Origin: Saturnia japonica
Lineage: Eukaryota > Arthropoda > Insecta > Lepidoptera > Saturniidae
Assembly (NCBI GenBank): GCA_033032175.1
Contig: CM065318.1
Span: 7,936,001-8,000,000 of the forward strand
DNA: 64,000 nt
Direction of reading: 5' to 3'
Position numbers and translations under genes: made by a program. Positions 1 to 9,690 of this stretch are shown here, piece after piece. The first letter of the stretch is position 1. Every line of letters begins with the position of its first letter. The notes beneath the pieces are model-generated. The model searched no databases, was not told the DNA's origin, and was given only the letters and a program-made list of their open reading frames with translations.

Positions 1-640
1 CGAAAATGTCCACGCCTTTTTTTTAGAACTGACTTTAGTGTTCGCCATAAGGTTTTTTTTTAGAACTGATTATACTGTTAGCCTTAGGGGCCCTGAAGCC
101 GCTGCGGTTTTTACAGCTTCACCGAACTTGGGGGCGAGTGCAGAGGATACTCAGCCGCGAAAGTTTTGGACGACTCGCACGAGGGTGCCAGAGTGGCCGG
201 ACTTCGGCTCGGATGGTCGTCGCGCATGCGAATAGGTCGCGATCTGGCTAATTTCCTATTCCTACACATTCGAGCTAACTAACATATACTCATATGCATG
301 TTCCCCTCCTCCTGGGAGGAAGGAGGGAACCATGCGTATGTGTATTTAGTGATCGGAATGGTTTATCTACACTAACCAGCGCATGACTAACTAGCGCAAA
401 AAAAGAAAAAAAAAGGTTCCTTACAGAACCCATGTACCTGTGTGGTGTGCACATGTGTATGTTCATATATGTGTAATGTTGTATGTGGGTAGCTAAGTGT
501 TGCACGTATAGTGTTACTTAATCGCGCGGGCGGCTGCCTGACCCAAGGGCTTCACACCGAGGAACGTACCTAGGCTTGGATTGCCACTAGAGAGGGTGGA
601 CGTGGTGGGTGTGCAGGAGAGTCCACGCTCCTTGTGCGCT
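1..640 (-). repeat. Jockey-type LINE 3' UTR copy (partial)
   Basis: Matches two other stretches of the window, about 908-1440 and 4551-5032, over most of its length. Shared landmarks include a block reading ttaggggccctgaagccgct, a C/G-rich inverted motif around ctcctgggaggaagg, and ggtagctaagtgttgc. The 1-60 start matches 4551-4610 almost base for base, including two short T-runs each followed by agaactga. No coding capacity is visible. Homology fades near 630-640; 641-879 is unrelated AT-rich DNA with no feature seen. The window edge cuts the copy. Confidence 0.75.
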
Positions 641-875
641 ATGTCTTTTATACTCTTACACTCGGCTCGAGTAGAAGGGTAGTTATTGTGAATAAAAGAC
701 GTCCACAATATTTTAATGTTTGCTAAATTAATAGCGCTTGTTTTATTCTTGTTTCTTACAAAGTTACAGTAGTTCGTAGTAACAATGTGGTTTCTTAATA
801 ACGTTCTTGACTGTAGTTTGCTTGTAGATTCGCTGCTTGCTGTTGTTGTAGTGTTTCTCGAACTGATCCCAGTAC

Positions 876-879
<4 letters not shown>

Positions 880-907
<28 letters not shown>

Positions 908-3655
908 GTCTGACCTTGCTGTTAGCCTTAGGGGCCCTATCCGAAAACAGAGCCGCTGCGGCTTTTACAACTTTACCGGGCTTGGGGGCGAGCGCTTAAG
1001 GCACTCAGCCGCGTAAGCGTGGGCAACCAGCGCGCAAGGGTGCCAAAGTGGCCGGACCTCGGCTTGGGCTGTTGCCGCGATTGCAATGAAGTCGCGATCT
1101 GTCTAATACCCTATCCGTAAAATCGAGCTAAACTAACATATACAGATAAACATGTTCCTTCCTCCTGGGAGGAAGGAAGGAACATGTGTACGTGTATTTA
1201 GTAATCTGAAATATGTTCTACACTAACTAGTGCAAAAAAGAAAAAAAAAGGTTCCTTACAGAACCTATGTACCTGTGAGGTGTGCACGTATGTACATATG
1301 TGTGTACGTGATGTTTGTATGCGGGTAGCTAAGTGTTGCGCGTAAAGTGTCACTTATATCGCGCGGGCGGCTGCCAGACTCAAGGGTTTCACCCCGAGGA
1401 ACGGACCTAGGCTTGAGTTGCTGCGGGAGAGGGAGGTTGCGGCGGTGGGTGTGCGGGAGCGAAATTAGCCGCCCGTCCCCTGCGGAGGGAACGATGGTTA
1501 CGCGGGCGTGGGCGAAAACACGCTCTGTTTAGAGAGACGGTTGAGTAATATGCGATTTGTTTCTCGATTTCGTCATCGGGATCGGTAAAGATGTTACGCG
1601 GTCGACGCTGTAAGCGGGTGGCGATTGGGACTGGAACGTAATTCGCGGCGGCTTGGATCAAGGGATTCGCGTGATTTGACGCGGTGTCAAAGTAAGATCG
1701 TGAGAGGTATTTGATGTAAGACTCGATCGAGGGGAGTTTCATATCTCTATGAAGGTCTACCTGACGAACGAACCAGGGGCGTTATTGATTTTACGTAGTA
1801 CTCGAGTTTGAAGGACTTGGAATTTGTGTATGTTCAATTTTGACATATGTGCGAATGCGGCGCAGCTATATGTCATAATCGGACGTATGCACATTTTGTA
1901 GAGAGTAAGCTTATGTCTCAGGGACATTTTGCTTATGATCAGGGGCTGTAATCGACTTATGGCCATTGCGGCTGTTTTACAGACGGCACGGACATGAGAA
2001 TCAAAGGTAAGTTTTCTATCGAAGGTCACACCGAGATATTTAGTCTTGGTGGCCCAGGGGATATTGTCTTTGAAGAGTTTGAGAGTTTTGACACTCTCAG
2101 GTGCACTTTTCGACTAGGATCAAAGATAATCGCGGCGCTCTTCGAGGGGTTGACGGCTATGCGCCATTTGGTGTACCATTTACCGAGAGTGGTGACTGCG
2201 CGTTGGACTCTGTGTCTGAGCCTAAGTCTGTTCCTATTCGACGCGTAGATGACTGTGTCGTCAGCGTATAGACCTACCTGGACCCTAGGAGGATGAGGTA
2301 GGTCACTGACATACAGATTGAAGAGACAAGGCGCCAGAATGGAGCCTTGCGGGACGCCCGAGCGTATGGGGTGGGCTGTGGAGAGTACACTTTCCGCTCG
2401 GTAGCGGAAGGTGCGGTCGGTGAGGTAGTCGCGGATAATGTGAACTAACCTATCTGGGACTTGTAACTGGTGTAGCTTGTGGACTAGTCCGGCGTGCCAG
2501 ACCTTGTCGAAGGCCTTGGCGACGTCGAAGAAGACCGCGAGCGTACGGTATGGAGGATCTTTCGCGAAGTTAGTCGCTATGTGCTCCGTGAGGCGTTGCA
2601 CCTGGTGCGTACACGAGTGTCGAGCGCGGAACCCGAACTGTTCCGGTGGATATAGATTTTTCTTGTCTATCACGGTTTTGAGACGGTTCAGAAGGAGCCG
2701 CACGTAGATTTTACCTAAGGTATTCAAGAGACTGATCGGGCGATAGCTGTCGGGAAGCGATGCTTTTTTGCCGGGTTTATGTATCCCTATGACTATGGCC
2801 GTTTTCCAGGCGGCTGGGAAATGGCAGTGGGCGATGTTTACATTGAATATGCAAACCAAGAGTGCTATGAGGTGATCAGGAAGAAGTTTGAGTACTTCGT
2901 TCCGGATCCCGTCAGGACCGGGAGATTTTTTGAGCTTAAGGCCCTTAATGACGGAACAGACTTCGTCAGATGTGACCGTAGTTAGGGTATCCGCGGGTGG
3001 GACCGAACTGAGTTCCTGTACCGAGGATTCGATTGTGTTGACATGTACGGCGTCTATGTTGTCGCAGTTTGGAGAGCACTGGCTCTCCAAGCTTGCGGCA
3101 AGACACTCCGCTTTGTCTTCGCTATCGAACGCGAGTGGGAGGCCCGGGCCTCTTTCGAGGGGTGGTAGTTGGGAGGAGTGTTCTATTTTTAAAGATCTGG
3201 CTAACTTCCAGTATGTGAGATGGGACGGTCTGAGACCCTCTACGAGGTTGTCCCAGCTGTGACCTCTGTATTCAGTGATGCGAGCTTTGAAATCTCTTTG
3301 TAATGCGCGTAACCGTGCGCAGTTTTCCCTGGACGGGAATGAGTCGTGAGCGCGTGTCGCGGCGTTCTTTTCCGTCTTTAACGCTCGCAGGTCGGCAGGG
3401 AGTATAAAGCGACGATCGCTCACCGTTTTGACCTCTCTCGAGGCCTCTCTGATGCTGACCTGGAGGTGGTCAACGAGGGAATCGATCGCTAAGTCGGCGT
3501 CTGCGGCCGACTGCAGTACGTCAGGGACCCTATCTAGGCTGTCCGAGGACGGCCTGTCCGCGAGTAAGTGCTTGAGTTAGGCGTAGTCAACCACCTGGAC
3601 GGACGGAGGACTATGGTCGGAGGGATGTCCTAGTCGGAGGATGACCGGGCGTACT
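880..3655 (-). mobile_element. Jockey-clade non-LTR retrotransposon, 5'-truncated
   Basis: A minus-strand LINE. Its 3' end is marked by a run of 28 T (880-907), the reverse of a poly(A) tail. Going upstream there is a 3' UTR (908-1406), the reverse transcriptase frame (1407 to about 3580), and then an abrupt change to AT-rich DNA near 3655. Only the RT half of ORF2 survives; endonuclease and gag are missing, as expected for 5' truncation during target-primed reverse transcription. The 3' UTR is shared with 1-640 and 4551-5032. Confidence 0.85.
1407..3580 (-). pseudogene. Jockey-like reverse transcriptase (ORF2 C-terminal part), frameshifted
   Basis: RNA-dependent DNA polymerase that copies the LINE transcript at a nicked target. 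The largest open piece (2026-3423) holds the RT fingers and palm: SPGPDGIRNEVL, SYRPISLLNTLGK, the first catalytic Asp in FFDVAKAFDKVW, SGVPQGSILAPCLFNLY, and the active site YADD. The reading shifts frame near 2029 into the thumb (1757-2029) and again near 1745 into the C-terminal tail (1407-1742, containing RSYFDTASNHANPLI). Open frame continues upstream of 3423 to about 3570, where a TAA interrupts it. Family is jockey by the RT motifs and C-terminal tail. Two frameshifts plus truncation make it non-functional. Confidence 0.88.
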
Positions 3656-4545
3656 AATATTACAAATCTCAGGAGATTCATTTTTTTTGAATGCTCTAAT
3701 CTTTAGATTACCAGTGAAATTTATCTTTAATTTTTTTTCATTTGGTAGCATATTTATTGAGGAAGCTAGTTCTATATAAAATGTAAGTATAACCATACCA
3801 ATGCTGTTAAAATGAGCGAATATGATTTTGACCGTTGAGTTCTCTCGCTACCAGATTAACAGAATGTGAAAAATACGTAGTTTACACTTACTTTATTCTT
3901 TGAAAATTTTAAGGTACACTTTGCAAGTAGTTACTCTTATTTACATATAAAAAGTATTCATCTGATAAATATAAAAATTTGAGTAAAGCAAAAGTAAATT
4001 AAACTGTAGAAAAATATTGTACTTTGTTATACAAAAGGTACTTACACATAATCTTTATTACGTAGAGAATGAATCGATTTTTTTTAAATGTCATCAATTT
4101 CTCAAATTATATACATTATTTCTCAAACTATATAATTCTCTCTCTATCTACCCACGATATTTCCTAAAATGAGTTTTTGTAACTATACTTTCTTTAAATT
4201 TGATGGAAAGACAATCAAATGTTTTTTTCTTGTTATAAAGAATAATTTACTATAAAATTTTGTCGTGTGGCACGGATGCGATGCGGATTATAGGCGTGGA
4301 GAAGTATGCGAGCATGTCCGAGCACCAAGCTATCTCGGTGGTCCACAGGAAGGCTTTATCGTTAGAAGGATTACATTTTCTAATTGTTTAATCAGTTATT
4401 AGATTTCTTAATATATTCTTAGAAGAAGAACAGGGTCCTAGCTACAAATTACAGATTACGAATTACAGCCTAACGAGTCAAGTACTATGAATATACATAA
4501 TTCACGGACTACGAATAAGTTAAGTGAAAGGCTTGACGATCCAGG
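3656..4545. other. AT-rich spacer between LINE copies
   Basis: No gene seen. AT-rich up to about 4258, then a short mixed-composition piece (4260-4360) of unknown origin, then AT-rich again. It ends at the flank of the next jockey copy, whose first bases (cgagaatgtccacgcc) match the window start. Confidence 0.6.
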
Positions 4546-5358
4546 CGAGAATGTCCACGCCTTTTTTTTAGAACTGACTTTAGTGTTCGCCATAAGGTTT
4601 TTTTTTAGAACTGATTATACTGTTAGCCTTAGGGGCCCTGAAGCCGCTGCGGCTTTTACAGCTTCACGGAACTTGGGGGTAAACGCAGAGGGCACTCAGC
4701 CGCGAAAGTTTTGGACGACTCGCACGAGGGTGCCAGAGTAGCCGAACCTCGGTTTGGGCGGTCGTCGCGTATGCGAATAGGTCGCGGTCTGGCTAATTCC
4801 CTATTCCTACAAATTCGAGCTAAGTAACATATACTCATATGCATGTTCCCCTCCTCCTGGGAGGAAGGAAGGAAACATGCGTATGTGTATTTAGTGATCG
4901 GAATAGTTTTTCTACACTAACTAGCGCGTAAAAAAAAAAAGGTTCACGTATGTAACATATGTGTGTGATGTTTGTATATGGGTAGCTAAGTGTTGCACGT
5001 ATAGTGTCACTTGTAACGCGCGGGCGGCTGCCTTTTTTTTTTATCGCGGGGAAATCCTGCATTGGATCCGCCTCCCGAGCTGAGCCGCTCAAGGGAGGGG
5101 TATGTCGGAATCTTACCGACTAAAACCCCACGGTGTCCTTCTCGCACCTGTTGGCCGTGGAGTGGGAACTGCTTGCGCATGCCATCCGCTTGACCCGGCA
5201 GGTGTGGCCCTACCCCGGGGCCCCGTCACGGTCGGAGGCAATCGGCATCTCCAACGAGCTTCGGAGGGCGCACGAACAACCGTGCGTCTACTCCATCTCG
5301 GGCCTGCATTTACGCGGTGACGGTCATGCCCAAGTCCACCCACCACCTGCAAACCCAT

Positions 5359-7101
5359 TTAAGGCGGCCGGAGATCATCACGCGGCCTCCGGCGCCTGAC
5401 TCGTTGAGCGCGAGAAAGGAGCAAGATGTTACGCTCCCTCTCCCTCTCCACCTCCTCTTTTGCAAGCATAACTTGCTCGCAAAACGAGGAGACGGAGTCC
5501 CATTCGCTCTCGCTCTCGACCACGGACAGAACCACGGCCGGAAGCGAGAGATCGGTGCTGATTGTCGCTCTCGCTTCTAGATCCCATGGTGGGGATCCGG
5601 CCAATAGGGAGGCTGCCTCAAATGAGACCGTATGGTACCCTCGGACAGCTCTGACGGCCATCGCTCTCTGCGGTTTTCGCAGGAATGCAATGTGTCGGGC
5701 CATCAGGCTGTTCCTCCACACTGGAGCCCCATATAGAGCCATCGACCGTACGATCCCCAGGTAGAGCTTCCGGCAAGCGGAATCGGCCCCCTGGAGGTTT
5801 GGCATCAGCCGAGCGAGCGCGCCCGTTGTGCCCATGACTCGGGGGGTCAGCTGCCGGAAGTGTTCTACGAAGCTCCATCGGCTATCGAGGACGATTCCCA
5901 GGTACTTCATCGTCGACCCGATGACGATGAAGATGCCTCCCACTATGATCAGGGACCCTTGAGATGGTGCATTCCGAGGTCCACGAAAACACAGGGCCTC
6001 GGATTTACTTAGGACCACCTCTAGTCCCAGGCGCCTTGTACGACTTACGACATCAGCCACCCCAGCCGTGGCTAACATTGCCGCGTCGTGGTGCGTCTTC
6101 CGTCATGCTGTGACAAGGGTGTCGTCGGCATAGCAGACGACACTGACACCGCTGAGGGGTGCACCGCGTATCACCCAGTCATAGCCGATGTTCCACAGAA
6201 TGGGGCCAAGTACTGGCTCCTGTGGATCACCGCTTGACTTCATAGCCGATGTTCCACAGGATGGGGCCAAGCACTGGCCCCTGTGGAACACCGCTAGACA
6301 TGTCTCTCCGACTCCAGCCTTCCGGACCCGGGAAGGTGATGGTCCTCTCTGTGAGATAGTTCCCGACGATGCGGCAGAGGTACGGGGGCACTCCATGATA
6401 CCGAAGCGCCTCCCGTATACTACTCCAGGGCAGGGTGTTAAAGGCATTGGTGATGTCCAAGGACACAGCCAACACCACTTCGCCCTAGAAGATGGCATCC
6501 TCCGCCAGACTCTTCACGTGTGTGATCGAGAGTATAGTGGAACGCCCTCGGCGAAAACCAAATTGGTTATCCGCTAGGTCCGGCCCCACCTCCGTCAATT
6601 GGCGGACGAGGTGGTCTGCAATAACTCTCTCCATGAGTTTGCCCACCTCGTCCAACAACACGATGGGGCGGAATGAAGACCAGACGGCGTGTCCGCCGGG
6701 CGCCCCGCCTTTTTGAGCAGGACCAGCCGGCCGGATTTCCAGCACAGCGGAAATCGGCCTTGCTCAAAACACACGGTGAAGAGTCCCATCAGTCGGGACT
6801 CGAGGATTTCATGAGCCAGGACCCATGCACGGCTTGGTATGCCATCGGGTCCTGGTGCGGTGTTCTTGGACCGAAGCCGTCGCACCGCCCTGCTCAGCTC
6901 TTTCCGGGTCACTTTGGGTACGTCGTCATCGTGGTCCACGTTGGTCACTGAAAGCGGAGCCATGGACGGGGGATTGTGCTCATTCCTGACGGGAACAGAG
7001 TGTCCAGCACTTGCTCGAGGAGCCCAGTCTGGAGACTCTGGGTTATCGGGGGGGCCCATGGGCGAAGTTCGCCTCGCACTAAGCGATAGGGGCGCCCCCA
7101 C
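5359..7101 (-). pseudogene. R1-clade reverse transcriptase, broken
   Basis: Reverse transcriptase of an R1-type LINE (a clade that includes 28S- and telomere-targeted elements). Pieces in order on the minus strand: N-terminal RT with NTAPGPDGIPSRAW (about 6595-7101); a middle piece around FRPIVLLDEVGKLME and NQFGFRRGRSTI (6485-6745); the palm with SLDITNAFNTLPWSSI and GVPQGPVLGPILWNIGYDW, the clade-typical run; the active site CYADDTL (near 6120); and the thumb and C-terminal part with STMKYLGIVLDSRWSF (5359-6078). Frameshifts separate the pieces and a 61-bp tandem duplication disrupts the palm, so it is dead. Not assigned to a named element. Confidence 0.85.
6180..6301. repeat. 61-bp tandem duplication inside the R1-type RT
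   Basis: Units 6180-6240 and 6241-6301 both begin catagccgatgttccacag and differ at several positions. On the minus strand they duplicate the codons around the VPQGPVLGPILWNIGY motif. A diverged second instance of the same duplicated arrangement lies at about 8269-8400, so the duplication preceded copying of this segment. Confidence 0.9.
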
Positions 7102-7136
7102 GGATCCCGACTGAGCGTCATAGACTTGGGTTGCCG

Positions 7137-7433
7137 CTAGAGAGGGTACACGAGGCGGGTGTGCGGAAGCGAAGTTGACCGCCCGTCCTCTGCGGAGAGA
7201 ACGGTGGTTACGCGGGTGTGGGCGCTGGCACGCTTAGCGTTTGCTTTTTCGACTTTGTCGTCCGGATCAGTAAAGATGTTACGCGGCCGGAGTTTACGCC
7301 GGCAAGCATTGGGGACCGGTACATAAATAGCTGCCGCTTTAATTAACAGATTCGCGTGATTCGACGCGGTGTCGAAGTAAAACGAAAAGGCATGTATCGA
7401 AGGAAAATCCATATCTCTATGGAGATGTTCCAT
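7137..7433 (-). pseudogene. Jockey RT C-terminal tail (remnant)
   Basis: Contains FYFDTASNHANLLIKAAA, matching RSYFDTASNHANPLIQAAA of the copy at 1407-1742, and a shared downstream NIFTDPDDKVEK. This is the extreme C-terminus of jockey ORF2. The upstream RT is gone: homology to the other copy stops near 7457. The homologous 3' UTR continues downstream (minus strand) to 7122, where the R1-clade insertion begins. Confidence 0.8.
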
Positions 7434-7457
7434 ACGAACTTACCGAGGGGCCCCGGT

Positions 7458-8500
7458 AAGTCACGCTGAAGGGGGTGCACCGCGTATCCCGCGCCGATGT
7501 TCAGGTCTTGAAAGTTAGGGTTAGCAACGGGTTTTTTTAGTGATTTATTTAGAGTTTATGGTTTTGGGATGCTGTTTGGAAAGATTTAGCTTTGGCCGGG
7601 TTTATTTTTGGTTTGAAAGTGGGTGCTTGCTTCGTGCATCTCCGCCGGGGTAAGCAGCTGGCCGGGGGGTTCGGAGGGGGAAACGTAGTGCGCCTAGCTG
7701 AACGGGTTATCGTCGGACCATCGGTTTTTGTTTGTAGCTTTCAGTAGGGGATTTTTTCGGTTCCGCTTTCGGGGAAGGGTTTAAACAGGAATTTCGCCGC
7801 GGTTTTTTAGCCTAGATCTGGCGGGCATCCGTTTGTTTGGCATGACTTTAGGGCCGGCTTGGGGTGGGTTTTTAAGATCGGGCCGTCCCTTTAATTAACT
7901 TTCCGGGAGTTTTCTTAGGGGAACTTTCGCCGGGAGGAAGGCGGCCGCGGCCATTGACCGGGGGGGGCGGCGGGGTGTAAATACACTTACAGGCAAGGGG
8001 TGGAAATTTTCCTGGATAAACTGCTGGGCAAACCCGGTTTGAAGTTGGCAATCAATGATGGGGATATTAACCCTGGAGTTAATTCTGGTCGTTTATTTAA
8101 AAGATACAAGTCTAAAGATATCTTGTTTATCTGAGTTGTTGGGCCGGATTCGTACTTCTCTGAGGAAGACGGGACGGGTTCAGGTTGGCATCACAGGGGG
8201 GTGGGGGCCGGGCCGGCCGGGGGGAGCGGGGTGGGTGAAACCTGGGTGGGGGGGGGGGGGCCGGGGCACAGAATGGGGCCAAGTACTGGCTCGGGCTGTG
8301 GATCACCGCTTGACTTCGGATAGCCGATGTTCCACAGGATGGGGCCAAGCACGTGGCCCCTGTGGAACACCGCTAGACATGTCTCTCGCGACTCCAGCCT
8401 TCCGGACGGATGACAGTGGCGGGAGGAGTGCCCTACAATTGGCAGTTGTGACACTGCGTCGGGATTCTATTTTTGTATGGGTTTTCTACTGATGATGCCT
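7458..8500. other. R1 fragment interrupted by a GC-rich insert of unknown origin
   Basis: About 7458-7500 resembles the R1 element at 6155-6190 (aggggtgcaccgcgtat...gatgttc). About 8269-8404 resembles 6191-6330, including the tandem-duplicated palm segment. Between them, 7501-8268 matches nothing else in the window. It is G-rich on the plus strand, with runs of up to about 12 G, and contains four 8-bp rare palindromes (7779, 7891, 7941, 8211). A short plus-strand open stretch (about 7990-8133) has no recognised motif. Compared with 6191-6330 the 8269-8404 copy has several small G/C-containing insertions. Assembly error is a real possibility. Confidence 0.5.
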
Positions 8501-9643
8501 GAGAGGTCCCGCACACAGTGGCTATGTTATAGATAGCTTTACCCTCGGGGGTTCTATCTAGAATAACCACTACCATAGGGAATGGTCTTTCTGTCTGGGC
8601 CGTACATCCGGTGTACTTCGTGCACCGGATAGTTTGGAGCGGAGGGATTCGAGTACTTCCTCAGGGGGGATCTCGAAGGGGATTCTACGGATTACGACGC
8701 GGAGTTTCCGGTCTTCGTATTAGTGTGTACGTATAGTACGCTAGATTTTTTCTCCGTGAGGAGCCTAGTGAGGTCTCGGTGGGCGTCCGACGTGCTCACC
8801 GAGACTTGTATGCGTGGCGATGCTACGGGCTTTCGTGTAGGGGATTTTTGAGAGTCTAATATTTGACTCTAACTTTGTCCAGGCGGCTTTGTCCTGGACA
8901 ATAACGGCCGGGAGCGGGCTTCTCCTCCCGGGAGGGCCTGCCGCGGGCGCGGGCGCGGAAGCGGGGCGCGTGGGAGACGTGGGAATGGGGGTGTGCGTGT
9001 CGAGATCCGGTCTCGGTGCTTTTGGGGCCCTGACTTCGTCGCTGTTAGCGGCGCGTTTCGTTTTTCTAGATACGACGGTGGTAAAACCGTCGTCATCGTT
9101 GGCAGTGGGCCGGATGTTGGGGATTGTTTGATCCATCTGATTCGGATCAGTGTGATACGGGAGACTCTACAGGGAGAGCTGCGAAGGAGTTATGCACGGG
9201 AAGTGCTTTGCCTGCAGGCGTATCGGAGCGCCTTCCGCGGGGAATAGAGTTTCGCGAGTTTGAGCGGGAGGGGCGGCGCGCACCATGGCCTTGGACAGAA
9301 TGTCTTCAGGTGTAGGCACGGCGGGGTTTAAGTATGGCGCGGCGACGATGGGAGCAGCGGCGGTGGGAACGTTGGCGGTGGGCGCGTTGGCGGATATGGA
9401 CGCGACGGCGGATGTAGACGCGACGGCGGATGTAGACGCGACGGCGGCGGGTTCGGAGTCGACTAGCTCGTATGTCGCACCGGGAGTTACTTTGAGTGTG
9501 GCTGTGTAGCCAGTACTGCCGCCCTCTCTGCTATATTTAACCTCGCCCTTTGCCTCGCAACCGGTAGTGCGATGGATTCCGTGCGGGGCGTCGCTCAGCC
9601 AATGAGCGCGCACGCCCTGTGTGCGCGCTCTCGGCAGTACCAT
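8500..9643 (-). pseudogene. Jockey ORF1 (gag-like nucleic-acid-binding protein), decayed
   Basis: ORF1 proteins of jockey elements coat the RNA and steer it to the nucleus. The N-terminal part (9167-9643) has Ala/Ser/Thr hexapeptide repeats (VASTSA). A middle part (8765-9136) carries DDGFTTVVSRKTKR and a Pro-rich linker. Downstream (about 8590-8760) the minus strand encodes LRVVIRRIPFEIPPEEVLE, then in other frames YPVHEVHRMYG and PFPMVVVILDRTPEGKAIYN, the conserved gag core. At least three frame changes are needed to follow it, so it is not functional. Identification rests on these motifs. Confidence 0.72.
9390..9443. repeat. 18-bp tandem repeat, three units
   Basis: Three units of gcggatrtrgacgcgacg; the first differs at two positions. 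On the minus strand it encodes the VASTSA repeats in the jockey gag N-terminus. Confidence 0.85.
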
Positions 9644-9678
9644 GAGTCACCATGCCAGATGTTCCGAGTCTGGCATGG
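9604..9678. other. Two strong hairpins at the jockey 5' end
   Basis: Hairpin 1 has perfect 10-bp arms gagcgcgcac (9604-9613) and gtgcgcgctc (9621-9630) with a 7-nt loop. Hairpin 2 has perfect 10-bp arms ccatgccaga (9650-9659) and tctggcatgg (9669-9678) with a 9-nt loop. They lie at or just outside the start of the gag reading region and at the edge where GC-rich element DNA gives way to AT-rich flank. Confidence 0.7.
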
Positions 9679-9690
9679 TTCATCCTTACA

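Larger units (their letters stand above)
5033..7121 (-). mobile_element. R1-clade LINE nested in the jockey 3' UTR
   Basis: A run of 10 T (5033-5042) immediately follows ggcggctgcc, a motif that in the other two jockey 3' UTR copies continues without a break. Jockey sequence resumes near 7122 (cttgggttgccgc). The intervening 2.1 kb codes on the minus strand for an R1-type RT. About 35 bp of jockey UTR present in the other copies is missing at the junction, so insertion came with a small target deletion rather than a clean duplication. The copy is 5'-truncated within the RT fingers. Confidence 0.75.
4546..9690 (-). mobile_element. Second jockey copy, internally gutted and hosting nested insertions
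   Basis: Read on the minus strand: a hairpin-rich 5' end (about 9604-9690), a decayed gag ORF (8500-9643), unrelated sequence (about 7458-8500), the RT C-terminal tail (7137-7433), and a 3' UTR resuming at 5032-4551 after an R1-clade element (5033-7121). The endonuclease and nearly all of the RT are absent. The order matches a jockey element whose middle was deleted or replaced and whose 3' UTR was then hit by another LINE. The 3' end repeats a T-run plus agaactga twice, suggesting slippage or two tail events. Confidence 0.7.

Noticed and set aside
2477..3262. Plus-strand open frames opposite the jockey RT
   Set aside because: The minus strand carries clear RT motifs; the plus frames are shadows. 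The same applies to plus frames at 5102-5764 and 6188-7114.
9285..9509. A plus-strand Ala/Asp repeat protein
   Set aside because: The 18-bp repeats are explained by the VASTSA repeats of the minus-strand jockey gag.
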